This document shows, one piece after another, positions 26,439 to 34,659 of a stretch of DNA of 64,000 nt. Within the stretch, counting starts at the first letter, position 1. Each line of letters starts with the position of its first letter. A program made the translations under genes and the position numbers. Source of the DNA: an uncultured Oscillospiraceae bacterium (GTDB lineage: Bacteria; Bacillota; Clostridia; Oscillospirales; Ruminococcaceae); the NCBI GenBank assembly GCA_900539195.1, contig UQBC01000004.1, forward strand, positions 59,907-123,906. Reading direction: 5' to 3'. The notes beneath the pieces are model-generated. The model searched no databases, was not told the origin of the DNA, and saw only the letters and a list, made by a program, of their open reading frames with translations.

Positions 26439-26464
26439 ATATCTCAGGCACTTATTTAAATTTT

Positions 26465-27370
26465 TCACTTCATTATAAGCACTTCGCATTCAAGCGTTAC
26501 GCCTGTCTGCTCTTTGACCTTTTGTTTTACTATATCTACAACGCCCATTACATCATCAAACGTGGCATTGTCTTTATTTATTACAAATCCGCTGTGCTTT
26601 GTGCTGACCTCTGCGCCTCCGCAGGCTGTGCCTTTAAGTCCGCAGACCTCTATAAGCCTTGCGGCAAAGTCGCCCTCCGGACGCTTGAATGTACTGCCTG
26701 CGCTGGGATATTCGAGCGGCTGTTTGTCCTTACGGCGCTCCATAAGCGTATCCATACGGTCTTTTATCTTTTCACGCTCGCCTTTTGTCAGCTTCATTTT
26801 TACGGATGTTATGCAAAGGTTACGCTCCGAAAAAAAGCTGTGTCTGTAGGAAAGCTCCATTTTTTCAAGCGGAATTTCCTTTATATCGCCTTTCTCGGTG
26901 ATATATCGGCAGGATACGACCACGTCCTTCATCTCGCCGCCGTAAGCTCCCGCATTCATAAAAATAGCACCGCCGACAGAACCGGGTATACCGTATGCAA
27001 ACTCAAGCCCCGTAAGCTCGTTTTCGAGAGCCACAGCACAGACAGCCGCAAGCGATGCACCTGCATTGCACTCTATATATTCGCCGTTTACTCTCACAGA
27101 GCCGAAGTCGCTTCCTATAAGCAGTACAACGCCCTGAAGCCCCTCGTCACAGACAAGGATATTGCTTCCCCTACCGACAACATAGTATTTAATATCGTTC
27201 TCACGGCACTGCTTTATAAGCTCGCACAGCAACGCCTCGCAATTTATCTTTATCATAATGTCACACGGTCCGCCGATACGGAACGAGGTGTGATTTTTCA
27301 TAGGTTCATTTTTCAGCACGACTGCGCCGTATTTCTCGGCGGTCTGCTCCAATATGCTGTAATCGTTCAA
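26465..27370 (-). CDS. murB: UDP-N-acetylenolpyruvoylglucosamine reductase
   Basis: Cytosolic flavoenzyme that makes UDP-N-acetylmuramate with NADPH in peptidoglycan precursor synthesis. 301 residues with the FAD-binding motif HTSFRIGGPCD near the N-terminus, GSNILV, the FAD-domain signature YGIPGSVGGAIFMNAGAYGG, YRHSFF, and catalytic serine in AGSTFKRP. Pattern matches type IIb MurB of Bacillota. The start is TTG at 27370, set by AAGGAG 6 nt upstream; no ATG nearby has such a site. It follows the ROK gene at 64 bp. Confidence 0.95.
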   Translation of the reverse strand: MNDYSILEQTAEKYGAVVLKNEPMKNHTSFRIGGPCDIMIKINCEALLCELIKQCRENDIKYYVVGRGSNILVCDEGLQGVVLLIGSDFGSVRVNGEYIECNAGASLAAVCAVALENELTGLEFAYGIPGSVGGAIFMNAGAYGGEMKDVVVSCRYITEKGDIKEIPLEKMELSYRHSFFSERNLCITSVKMKLTKGEREKIKDRMDTLMERRKDKQPLEYPSAGSTFKRPEGDFAARLIEVCGLKGTACGGAEVSTKHSGFVINKDNATFDDVMGVVDIVKQKVKEQTGVTLECEVLIMK

Positions 27371-27434
27371 AGCATACTCCTTGTAAATTTATTTTTTTGC
27401 GTTTTGCGCCAAATAAACTTCCCCTTATGAGCCT

Positions 27435-28388
27435 TTAGTCCTTGAGTCTGTAGAGATTTGCCGCTCCGACGATACCTGCGTCATTTCCGAGCTTGCATAT
27501 ACCGAGAACGGTCGAACGTTCGGGGTTTATGCAGTAGCTCTCACGCTTTATATATTCCTCGAGCGGCTTTGTGAGATAGTCGCCCTCCTTGCAGATTCCT
27601 CCGCCGATAAGCAGCATTTCGGGCTGGAATGTGTTTACTACGTTTGTAAGTCCGCATCCGAGATAATTCAGGTACTCGTCAACAACAGCCTTACCGCTCT
27701 TGTCGCCTGCTCTCATAGCGTCGAATGCCGTCTTGCCGTCAACCTTGTCAATACTGCCTGCTATGTTCCACATTGCACTGTCCTTATCTTCTTCCATAGC
27801 CTTCTTTGTGGCTGTGATAAGTGCAGTAGCCGAGCTGTATGCTTCAAAACAGCCCTTTCTGCCGCAGTTGCACTGTCTGCCGTTATATTCGATAACAACG
27901 TGGCCAAGCTCCGCACCGCAGAAATTGAAGCCCGTGTATATCTTGCCGCCGATTATAATTCCGCCGCCTACACCCGTACCGAGTGTGATTACGACAACGT
28001 CTTTATATCCCTTTGCCGCTCCGCCGAGAACCTCTCCGTATGCGGCAACGTTAGCATCGTTTTCAACATATATATCAGTGCCCAGACGGTGCTTTAAAAG
28101 TCCGCCGAGATCGGTATTGTTAAATCCCAGATTGCAGGAATAAAGCACTACGCCCGTATTTCTGTCGGCAACTCCGGGTGTTCCGATACCGATGCTGTTG
28201 ATGTCCTTTACTTCAATCCCTGCTTCCTTGCAGGCAAGCTCAACACCCTTTGCTATGCTGTCTGCGATTTCTTCTGCAGGACGGGGCAGGTCTGTCTTTA
28301 TGTTTGATTTTCCTACGATTTTGAAATCGTCATTTACCACTCCTACTTTTATGTTTGTTCCGCCAAGATCAATTCCTATGTTGTACAT
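27435..28388 (-). CDS. glcK: ROK-family glucokinase
   Basis: Cytosolic sugar kinase, 317 residues, that phosphorylates glucose to glucose 6-phosphate. It has the ATP-binding GIDLGGTNIKVGVV at the N-terminus, VENDANVAAYGE around the catalytic aspartate, and the ROK zinc motif CNCGRKGCFEAY, preceded by the metal-binding histidine in ELGHVVIEYNG. AAGGAAAT precedes the ATG. Its position beside hprK and pfkA suits a central carbon role. A related sugar (for example mannose or N-acetylmannosamine) cannot be excluded by sequence alone. Confidence 0.9.
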   Translation of the reverse strand: MYNIGIDLGGTNIKVGVVNDDFKIVGKSNIKTDLPRPAEEIADSIAKGVELACKEAGIEVKDINSIGIGTPGVADRNTGVVLYSCNLGFNNTDLGGLLKHRLGTDIYVENDANVAAYGEVLGGAAKGYKDVVVITLGTGVGGGIIIGGKIYTGFNFCGAELGHVVIEYNGRQCNCGRKGCFEAYSSATALITATKKAMEEDKDSAMWNIAGSIDKVDGKTAFDAMRAGDKSGKAVVDEYLNYLGCGLTNVVNTFQPEMLLIGGGICKEGDYLTKPLEEYIKRESYCINPERSTVLGICKLGNDAGIVGAANLYRLKD

Positions 28389-28446
28389 TATGTTATATTT
28401 CCTTCCGATATTTAATATATTCCTTACTTTTTATGCTTATTCGCCG

Positions 28447-29190
28447 TCAGTCTTCATCCGGCTCTATTTCGGCATTTGTCTTTATTCCTCTCAGCCTGAG
28501 GAAGTTTTCAAAGCGTTCAAGATCGGCATTTACTATCAGCTCTTCGGGAAAATCAATATCCTTAAGAAGAGCCTCAGCCTTTTTGAACGCACCGATCTTG
28601 TCGCAGAAATGCGCATCCGAGTCAACGATAACATAACAGCCGTTTTTTGCACAGGTCGGCAATATAATATCGTGCAGACGCTGTATAGAAGTCCGACTTC
28701 TGAAACGGCTGACGTTGAACTCCATCGCAACGTTCTTTTCTTTGCACGCTTTTGTCACCGCATCATAATCATACGGATAATCCGCCGATTCGGTATGTCC
28801 GAGGACGCACACCTTCGGGTTATCCATAACCTTTATATATGCGTTTGTGTGCTGCTCAGCCGTACCCGGTATTATGCAGGGGTTGTGCATCGACGCATTT
28901 ATCCACTCAACGTTATAATAAATATCATCGTTTATATCAAGCTCGCCGTTATATCCTGTAAGGTCTGCTTCAACGCCCTTTATAATACGCACTCCCGACA
29001 GGAAATGAGGTATAACGCCCATATTGCAGAAATGCCATATATGCGGCGAATCCTCCATATTTATGCAGTGGTCGGTCATGCCGAGATAGCTCAGTCCCGC
29101 CTTTGCGGCTGAAGCGGCATTCTCGCTTATAGTTGAGTATGCGTGATCCGATGCCAACGTATGAGTGTGCATATCAGCAACGAATTTCAT
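28447..29190 (-). CDS. PHP-domain phosphatase/hydrolase (YcdX-like)
   Basis: 247-residue cytosolic metal-dependent hydrolase. PHP motifs: HTHTLASDHAYS (8-19), GMTDHC, KGVEAD, SMHNP, LGHTE and VDSDAH, giving the His/Asp set for a trinuclear metal site. The closest familiar type is YcdX/histidinol-phosphatase-like. The substrate is unknown; linkage with hprK, rapZ and glucokinase hints at a sugar phosphate or nucleotide. RBS AAAGGATA precedes the ATG. Confidence 0.88.
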   Translation of the reverse strand: MKFVADMHTHTLASDHAYSTISENAASAAKAGLSYLGMTDHCINMEDSPHIWHFCNMGVIPHFLSGVRIIKGVEADLTGYNGELDINDDIYYNVEWINASMHNPCIIPGTAEQHTNAYIKVMDNPKVCVLGHTESADYPYDYDAVTKACKEKNVAMEFNVSRFRSRTSIQRLHDIILPTCAKNGCYVIVDSDAHFCDKIGAFKKAEALLKDIDFPEELIVNADLERFENFLRLRGIKTNAEIEPDED

Positions 29191-29262
29191 TTAAGGGTCA
29201 TATCCTTTCTTTTATCTGTTCTTACACATTTTATTTTTTCTGTCTGTATTTATATCTGTTTA

Positions 29263-30216
29263 TCAGCCCATGCTCTTGACTGTATCACTGCTCTCCATAT
29301 CAAGTCCGAGATTGTCAAGCAGCTCCTGTGCGGCATTGTAGCCCATTTTCTTCTGTCTGTTGTTCATTGCCGCAACTTCAAGTATAACCGCAAGGTTACG
29401 TCCGGGCTTTACGGGGATAGTCAGCGAGGGAACCTTTACGCCGAGTATGGAAACATAGTGGTTGTCAACGCCCATTCTGTCGTATACCTTTTCGGGATTC
29501 CACAGTTCAAGTTCAACTACCATATCTATCTTTTCGCTCACCTTTACCGCACCCATACCGAAAAGCTGTCTTGCATTGATAATGCCGATGCCTCTCAGCT
29601 CCATAAAGTGACGGATATTATCAGGCGAACTGCCTACAAGAGTAATATTTGACGCTTTTCTTATTTCAACGGCATCGTCCGCTACCAGACGGTGACCACG
29701 CTTTACAAGCTCTATAGCGGTTTCGCTCTTACCTACTCCGCTCTCGCCGAGAATAAGCATACCTTCGCCGTATACCTCGATAAGAACACCGTGACGTGTG
29801 ATTCTGGGTGCAAGCTGAAGGCTTAAATATGCAACAAGTTTTGATGTAAATGTCGAGGTACTCTCTTCACTTCTTAAAAGCGGAATATCAAGTTCCTTTG
29901 CGAGATCCCTCATTTCAGGCATAATGTCCATGCCTCTTGATACTACTACTGCGGCAGGCTGTTCGCTGAAGAATTTCTTTATTCTCTGCGCTCTTATCTC
30001 TGCTCCGCACTGTTCAAGATATGCGGTTTCAGCCTTGCCTATTATCTGTATTCTGCCCTTGTCGAAATATTCATAAAATCCTGCAAGCTGAAGTCCGGGT
30101 CGGTTTACATCGATATTTGAGATAAATATCTTTGCGGGGTCCTGTGGTGTGTGGATAACCTCGAGCTTGCACTCATCGATTATTGCCTGTAACGATACGG
30201 TAAATTCCTGTGCCAT
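29263..30216 (-). CDS. hprK: HPr kinase/phosphorylase
   Basis: Bifunctional enzyme that phosphorylates or dephosphorylates Ser46 of HPr, the switch of carbon catabolite control in Bacillota. 317 residues: N-terminal domain (about 1-130), conserved RHGVLIEVYG (H142), Walker A GESGVGKS (157-164), VADDAVEI, and the K/P signature MELRGIGIINARQLFG. RBS AGAGGAAC precedes the ATG. It is the first gene of the minus-strand core cluster, behind its own strong promoter. Confidence 0.96.
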   Translation of the reverse strand: MAQEFTVSLQAIIDECKLEVIHTPQDPAKIFISNIDVNRPGLQLAGFYEYFDKGRIQIIGKAETAYLEQCGAEIRAQRIKKFFSEQPAAVVVSRGMDIMPEMRDLAKELDIPLLRSEESTSTFTSKLVAYLSLQLAPRITRHGVLIEVYGEGMLILGESGVGKSETAIELVKRGHRLVADDAVEIRKASNITLVGSSPDNIRHFMELRGIGIINARQLFGMGAVKVSEKIDMVVELELWNPEKVYDRMGVDNHYVSILGVKVPSLTIPVKPGRNLAVILEVAAMNNRQKKMGYNAAQELLDNLGLDMESSDTVKSMG

Positions 30217-30274
30217 ACTGTTCCTCTTTCTACTGAATTTTGTTTTCCCCGGGCATAACTGCCCTATCTTAATA

Positions 30275-30303
30275 ATTATACTACATTGCCACTGCTAATG
30301 CAA
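30275..30303 (-). promoter_or_regulatory. Promoter for the hprK core cluster
   Basis: On the minus strand TTGCAT (30303-30298) and TATAAT (30280-30275) have a 17-bp spacer, 59 bp before hprK. It can drive the cluster from hprK through dnaE-pfkA. Confidence 0.75.
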
Positions 30304-30372
30304 GCTTTTTTGAAAGCGCACAGCATAACCGCCATTAACTATTCTGTCACCGTTTTACGGCGATATTACAGC

Positions 30373-30401
30373 AAAAGGCAGCAGTCGTCATGACCGCCGC
30401 C
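30373..30401 (-). terminator. Intrinsic terminator after mntP
   Basis: On the minus strand GGCGGCGGTC and GACTGCTGCC form a 10-bp stem with two G-U pairs and a short loop, followed by TTTT. It begins 7 bp after the mntP stop. Confidence 0.7.
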
Positions 30402-30408
30402 CCAATTA

Positions 30409-30978
30409 TCAGAAATTTATAATTTCTAAATGTTCCAGCAGAATTTTAGTACCTATAAGTATTAATATGACACCTCCGACAAGCTCTGCCTTTGACTTGT
30501 ACTTTGCACCGAATACGTTTCCGACCTTTAATCCTATTGCTGAAAGAATGAATGTTGTAGCTCCTATGAACAGCACAGCCGCAACTATATTTACATCCGG
30601 GAGCAATGCAAAAGTTATACCTACCGCAAGAGCATCTATACTTGTCGCTATGGCGAGCAGGAGCATAGTCTTGAAACTGAACGAAGCATCAAGCTTCTCC
30701 TCATCCTTTGACAGTGCCTCCCTTATCATATTGCCGCCGATAAGACAGAGCAGTACAAATGCTATCCAGTGGTCAACAGCAGTGATATACTGTTCAAAGG
30801 TCGAGCCCAAAAGATAACCGATTGTCGGCATTATAGCCTGAAATCCGCCGAACCATACACCGATAATAAGATAGTGCTTTGCTTTAAGCTGCCGCTCGGA
30901 CAGCCCCTTACAGACACTCACAGCAAATGCATCCATTGAAAGTCCCACAGCAATAAGAAATAATTCCAATAATCTCAT
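30409..30978 (-). CDS. mntP: Manganese efflux pump MntP
   Basis: 189-residue membrane protein with six predicted helices arranged as two homologous halves. Each half has the characteristic Asp motif: SMDAFAVSVCKG in helix 1 and SIDALAVGITFALLPD in the second half. It exports Mn(II) when the cell has too much. The leader contains a yybP-ykoY manganese riboswitch, which agrees with the assignment. RBS TAGGAGGACA precedes the ATG. Confidence 0.94.
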   Translation of the reverse strand: MRLLELFLIAVGLSMDAFAVSVCKGLSERQLKAKHYLIIGVWFGGFQAIMPTIGYLLGSTFEQYITAVDHWIAFVLLCLIGGNMIREALSKDEEKLDASFSFKTMLLLAIATSIDALAVGITFALLPDVNIVAAVLFIGATTFILSAIGLKVGNVFGAKYKSKAELVGGVILILIGTKILLEHLEIINF

Positions 30979-31030
30979 AACTTGTCCTCCTAATATAGCG
31001 TATGCAGAAGTTTATCCGAAAATGAGCAAT

Positions 31031-31067
31031 AAAAAAGACCTGAGTACAGTCATCCTGTACTCAAGTC
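31031..31067 (-). terminator. Riboswitch expression-platform terminator for mntP
   Basis: On the minus strand GACTTGAGTACAG pairs with CTGTACTCAGGTC across a 5-base loop and is followed by TTTTTT. The 5' half of the stem begins within the last helix of the riboswitch, so metal binding can prevent its formation. Confidence 0.9.
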
Positions 31068-31153
31068 TCAACATTTAAGACAAACCAGACTGTAATTAAA
31101 AATTACTGCCAGTATGTTGACTTGCCACGATATTTCGCCGTCTACTCCCTTAA
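31060..31153 (-). ncRNA. yybP-ykoY manganese riboswitch
   Basis: The minus-strand leader shows the class hallmarks: AAGGGAGUAG at the 5' side, then GUCAACAUACUGGCAG, an AU-rich hairpin, CUGGUUUGUC, and the closing GUUGAGAC that feeds into the terminator. This class senses Mn(II) and turns on exporters. Here the following terminator indicates transcriptional control with expression on when Mn is high. Confidence 0.9.
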
Positions 31154-31162
31154 GTTATGGGT

Positions 31163-31191
31163 ATTATATCATACGCCCCGATAAAAGTCAA
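31163..31191 (-). promoter_or_regulatory. Promoter for riboswitch-mntP
   Basis: TTGACT (31191-31186) and TATAAT (31168-31163) on the minus strand with a 17-bp spacer, just before the riboswitch and just after the TetR stop. Confidence 0.85.
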
Positions 31192-31199
31192 GCTTTATT

Positions 31200-31784
31200 T
31201 TACACTTCTCCGACAATTCCCGCAATGCCATCACAGCAAAGCGTGCCGAGCGTCTGCGAAACCTTTTCGATATCCGTACTGCGGTTGCTGTTGAACCAGC
31301 GGTGATATACGACAAGCATACCCGACAGAATAAAGTCTGTCATAATAGCTATGGTCGATTCGTCAATATCCATCTGACTTGCAAAGGCGTTTCTTACGCA
31401 TTTGTTAAGCTTGCCGTCCTTGTTTACAAACAGGTTAGCGCTTGACGACGCTTTCATCAGATAACCGTAGAACTCAAGATTATCGCTAATCTTTTCCGTG
31501 AGCCTTGAAAACAACACCGAAGGATTGCGCAAAGTCGTTTTTAAGTCGATTCCGCTCAGCAGATCCTCAAACTCTCCGACAAGCTCCCTTTCTATTTCTT
31601 CTATTATCTCATACACGCCGCTGTAATAGTTGTAGAACGTCTTTCGGTTTATGTCCGCCGTATCCGCTATATCCTTGATCGTTATCTTGTTTATATCCTT
31701 TTCACTGATAAGCTTTGCGAATGCGTTCCTTATTGCCTTTTTCGTCTTTATCACTCTTCTGTCAAGCTTTTTCTCTTCTTGCAT
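31200..31784 (-). CDS. TetR/AcrR-family transcriptional regulator
   Basis: 194-residue cytosolic repressor-type protein. The N-terminal helix-turn-helix reads ITIKDIADTADINRKTFYNYYSGVYEIIEEI, a clear TetR motif; the C-terminal half is a variable ligand domain like those annotated TetR_C_8/DhaS type. A GTG three codons earlier is possible, but AAGGTG spaced 6 nt from the ATG at 31784 decides the start. It is divergent from fakB-fakA-plsY and its promoter lies within a long palindrome, so autoregulation and control of the fatty acid operon are plausible (inference). The ligand could be a fatty acid or acyl-CoA. Confidence 0.88.
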   Translation of the reverse strand: MQEEKKLDRRVIKTKKAIRNAFAKLISEKDINKITIKDIADTADINRKTFYNYYSGVYEIIEEIERELVGEFEDLLSGIDLKTTLRNPSVLFSRLTEKISDNLEFYGYLMKASSSANLFVNKDGKLNKCVRNAFASQMDIDESTIAIMTDFILSGMLVVYHRWFNSNRSTDIEKVSQTLGTLCCDGIAGIVGEV

Positions 31785-31914
31785 TACTTTCACCTTATTT
31801 CGTTATCAACCGTGTTTATTCTACATTTTTTGACTAATGTGTGCATTATTCCTCATCAAGCAGTATCTTATGAGTGTTATTCCACAATCACAAATTACAA
31901 CGTCCATTGCAGTT

Positions 31915-31950
31915 ATGCCACATTTATATTATAATACACACATGGGGCAT
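31915..31950. promoter_or_regulatory. Palindrome over the TetR gene promoter, candidate operator
   Basis: ATGCCACAT (31915-31923) and ATGGGGCAT (31942-31950) are inverted repeats matching at 8 of 9 positions around an AT-rich centre. They enclose the -10 (TATAAT, 31933-31928) and the spacer of the tetR promoter, where repressor binding would block RNA polymerase. Confidence 0.55.
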
Positions 31951-31957
31951 AAGTCAA
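31928..31957 (-). promoter_or_regulatory. Promoter for the TetR gene
   Basis: TTGACT (31957-31952) and TATAAT (31933-31928), 18-bp spacer, minus strand, about 145 bp before the tetR ATG. The 300-bp gap between tetR and fakB otherwise holds the two palindromes and a poor plus-strand promoter candidate (TAATAT at 32014-32019). Confidence 0.75.
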
Positions 31958-31962
31958 GCGGT

Positions 31963-31981
31963 GAGTAATAAATATTTACTC
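31963..31981. promoter_or_regulatory. Second palindrome in the tetR-fakB gap
   Basis: GAGTAA and TTACTC flank a 7-base AT centre. The site lies between the tetR promoter and the region where a fakB promoter would be expected, a fitting place for an operator of the plus-strand unit. Confidence 0.4.
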
Positions 31982-32085
31982 TTATTTTAATTTAGCCGGA
32001 ATGTTATTTTATGTAATATAACTATGCAGATCATACCGCTGATCCCCGAATCTATTATTTCAATTATCCGTAAGGAGAGGGATTT

Positions 32086-32970
32086 ATGAGACCGGTAAAA
32101 ATCATCACCGATTCCTGCGCTGACATCGGTAAGGACTTAAGAGAAAAATATGACATTGACTATGCCCGTATGCAGACGACATATAAGGATAAAGAGCAAT
32201 GGGCGAGCCTTGACTTTGAGTATTACACTCCTAAGGAGCTGTACGACATAATGCGTAACGGCGAGCGTGTATTCACAAACCAGGTACCAGCCGAAGAATT
32301 TGAAAAGGTATTTTCAAAGTATCTTACAGAGGGCTTCAACATAGTATATATAGGTTGTTCATTAAAGCTTTCGGGCTCGGTAAACACCGGTGAAGTAGTT
32401 GCGAAGAAGCTTCTTGCAAACTATCCCGACGCCGAGATCTACTGCATAGATTCAAAGAATTCCTGCATGGCAGAAGGTGCGCTTGCAATAAGAGCATCAG
32501 AGTATGCAAAGCAGGGTATGAGCGCAAAAAAAGTTGCGGACAGAATAACAGCAGAGCGCAAAAAGATAAATATGTTTGTTACCGTTCACAGTCTTGACTG
32601 CCTTAAAAGAGCCGGCAGAGTAAAGGCTTCCTCCGCTTTTTTCGGTAATCTGTTCGGCGTAAAGCCAATCATAATTTCCGATATCAACGGCAACAACACA
32701 CCTATCAAAAAGGTAAAGGGGCGTGCCGCATCTCTTGCAGAGATAGTTGCACTGCTTAAAGAGGCTGTCGGCGATACAAAACAGGAGCGTATCTACATAG
32801 CTCACGCCGACTGCGCAGAAGAGGCGGAAAAGCTTAGAGAAATGGTAAAGAAAGAGATACCCTGCGATGAGATATATGTCGGCTACATCGGACCTATCGT
32901 CGGTGCGTCTGTAGGACCTAACACACTCGGCGTATTCGGTTTCGGCAAAGAAGTAACATTCGAGGGCTGA
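32086..32970 (+). CDS. fakB: DegV family fatty acid-binding protein (FakB)
   Basis: 294-residue cytosolic protein with the DegV two-domain fold that holds one fatty acid and presents its carboxylate to FakA. N-terminal KIITDSCADIGKDL and the Ser/Thr-rich ligand loop (LKLSGSVNTGE) are family features, as is the C-terminal GPNTLGVFGFGK. RBS AAGGAGAGGG precedes the ATG. fakA begins 4 bp after its stop and plsY 2 bp after fakA, making a compact route from free fatty acid to lysophosphatidate. A second DegV gene lies at 37.2 kb. Confidence 0.92.
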   Translation: MRPVKIITDSCADIGKDLREKYDIDYARMQTTYKDKEQWASLDFEYYTPKELYDIMRNGERVFTNQVPAEEFEKVFSKYLTEGFNIVYIGCSLKLSGSVNTGEVVAKKLLANYPDAEIYCIDSKNSCMAEGALAIRASEYAKQGMSAKKVADRITAERKKINMFVTVHSLDCLKRAGRVKASSAFFGNLFGVKPIIISDINGNNTPIKKVKGRAASLAEIVALLKEAVGDTKQERIYIAHADCAEEAEKLREMVKKEIPCDEIYVGYIGPIVGASVGPNTLGVFGFGKEVTFEG

Positions 32971-32974
32971 AACA

Positions 32975-34657
32975 ATGCAGACAAAGACGATTGACGGGCA
33001 GACATTCATAAAGATGGTGAGCGGCGGCGCAGCCAATCTCCGTGCCAATGCAAGTATAGTGAACGATCTCAACGTATTTCCGATTCCCGATGGTGACACG
33101 GGTGAGAATATGTCAAGGACAATAGGCGGCGGACTGAGCCGTCTTGATATCCATGACGGACTTACTCTTGATAAAGCGTCAAGGATGCTCGCAGACGGTA
33201 TGCTTATGAGCGCAAGAGGAAACTCGGGAGTTATTCTCTCTCAGTTCTTTGCAGGAATAGCAAAGGGCTTTGAGGGCAAGGAAAACGCAAATCTTAAGGA
33301 TCTCGCAAATGCGCTGAAATCAGGTGTTGAAAGCGCATACGCCGCAGTAAACAAACCGACCGAAGGCACTATTCTGACTGTTGCAAGAGAAGCGGCGGAG
33401 TATGCGACAAACCGTATCACGGCTGACAGCACATTCGCAAGCTTTGCAAACGACTATATAAATGAGATGAATGCGTCGCTCAGACGTACGCCGGAACTTC
33501 TTGATGTTCTGAAAGAAGCAGGCGTAATAGACAGTGGCGGCGCAGGTCTTTATTATATAGCAGACGGCGCAATCAAAGCGGCAAACGGCGACGAATTTGT
33601 ATCAACGGTTCCGACCGATGATATACATACGGTTGACAACAACGTAAAGCCGGTCAACACAAACGGCTTTGACGAGAACAGCGTAATGAAATTCGGCTAC
33701 TGCACTGAGTTTCTTTTACAGCTCCAAACCTGTAAGACAGATATTAAGAATTTCGACCTCGATAAGATTAAAGCATATCTTGAAACAGTCGGCGACTCAA
33801 TAGTAGCCTTTATCAGCGGTACAGTCGTAAAGGTTCACGTCCACACAATGACACCCGGTACAGTGCTTGACTACTGCCAGCAGTACGGCGAGTTCCTGAC
33901 GCTCAAAATTGAGAATATGACTCTCCAGCACAACGAAACGGTTATAAGCAACCGTTTTGACGAGAAGAGAGAAGATAAGAAAAGTGCTGAAAAAAAGCCT
34001 TATGCACTTGTTACCACCGCATCGGGCGAGGGCATAAAGCAGACGTTTACCGAGCTTGGCGCAGATTATGTAATTTACGGCGGACAGACCAACAACCCGT
34101 CAACCGAGGATTTTATATCCGCATTTGACGAGGTCAACGCAAAAACAATTTTCGTTCTGCCAAACAACAGCAATATAATAATGGCGGCAAAGCAGGCGGC
34201 AGAGCTTTACAAGGACAGCGATGTGCGTGTAGTGCCCAGTCACAACATAGGCGAGGGTTATGCGGCGATGACAATGTTATCGTACGACAGCGGCGACGCA
34301 GACGCTATCGCAGGCGAGCTTGAAGACGCCATGCAGGGCGTTATCACCGGTATGATAACCCATTCCGTAAGGGATGCGGATATTGACGGTGTAAGCATCG
34401 ACAAGGACGCTTACATAGGCTTTACCGACAAGAAAATGCTTGCGTCCGACGGTAACAAGATTGACACGGCAATGCTTCTTCTTGATAAGCTGAACGCAAA
34501 AAGCCACGAATTTCTTATAGCGGTATTCGGCAAGGAAATGACCGACAGCGAGCGTGAAGAATTTACCGCCCGTATGTCTGCCGAATATCCGAAGATGGAA
34601 GTTTACACTATAGACGGAGGACAGGAAGTATACGACCTTATGCTTATCCTGCAATAA
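32975..34657 (+). CDS. fakA: DAK2-domain fatty acid kinase FakA
   Basis: 560-residue kinase that phosphorylates FakB-bound fatty acids to acyl phosphates. The N-terminal DhaL-like ATP-binding domain contains NVFPIPDGDTGENMSRT and SARGNSGVILSQFFAG with metal-binding aspartates. A middle domain (about 220-320) includes the HVHTMTPG segment. The C-terminal FakB-binding DegV-like domain (about 335-560) has YGGQTNNPST and PNNSNIIMAAKQA. Length and order match YloV/FakA. It is tightly packed between fakB and plsY. Confidence 0.94.
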   Translation: MQTKTIDGQTFIKMVSGGAANLRANASIVNDLNVFPIPDGDTGENMSRTIGGGLSRLDIHDGLTLDKASRMLADGMLMSARGNSGVILSQFFAGIAKGFEGKENANLKDLANALKSGVESAYAAVNKPTEGTILTVAREAAEYATNRITADSTFASFANDYINEMNASLRRTPELLDVLKEAGVIDSGGAGLYYIADGAIKAANGDEFVSTVPTDDIHTVDNNVKPVNTNGFDENSVMKFGYCTEFLLQLQTCKTDIKNFDLDKIKAYLETVGDSIVAFISGTVVKVHVHTMTPGTVLDYCQQYGEFLTLKIENMTLQHNETVISNRFDEKREDKKSAEKKPYALVTTASGEGIKQTFTELGADYVIYGGQTNNPSTEDFISAFDEVNAKTIFVLPNNSNIIMAAKQAAELYKDSDVRVVPSHNIGEGYAAMTMLSYDSGDADAIAGELEDAMQGVITGMITHSVRDADIDGVSIDKDAYIGFTDKKMLASDGNKIDTAMLLLDKLNAKSHEFLIAVFGKEMTDSEREEFTARMSAEYPKMEVYTIDGGQEVYDLMLILQ

Positions 34658-34659
34658 TT

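Noticed and set aside
26522..27430. 302-codon open frame on the plus strand
   Set aside because: Antisense to murB; composition is that of a shadow frame.
28192..29112. 306-codon open frame on the plus strand
   Set aside because: Antisense to the ROK and PHP genes, both of which have full motif support.
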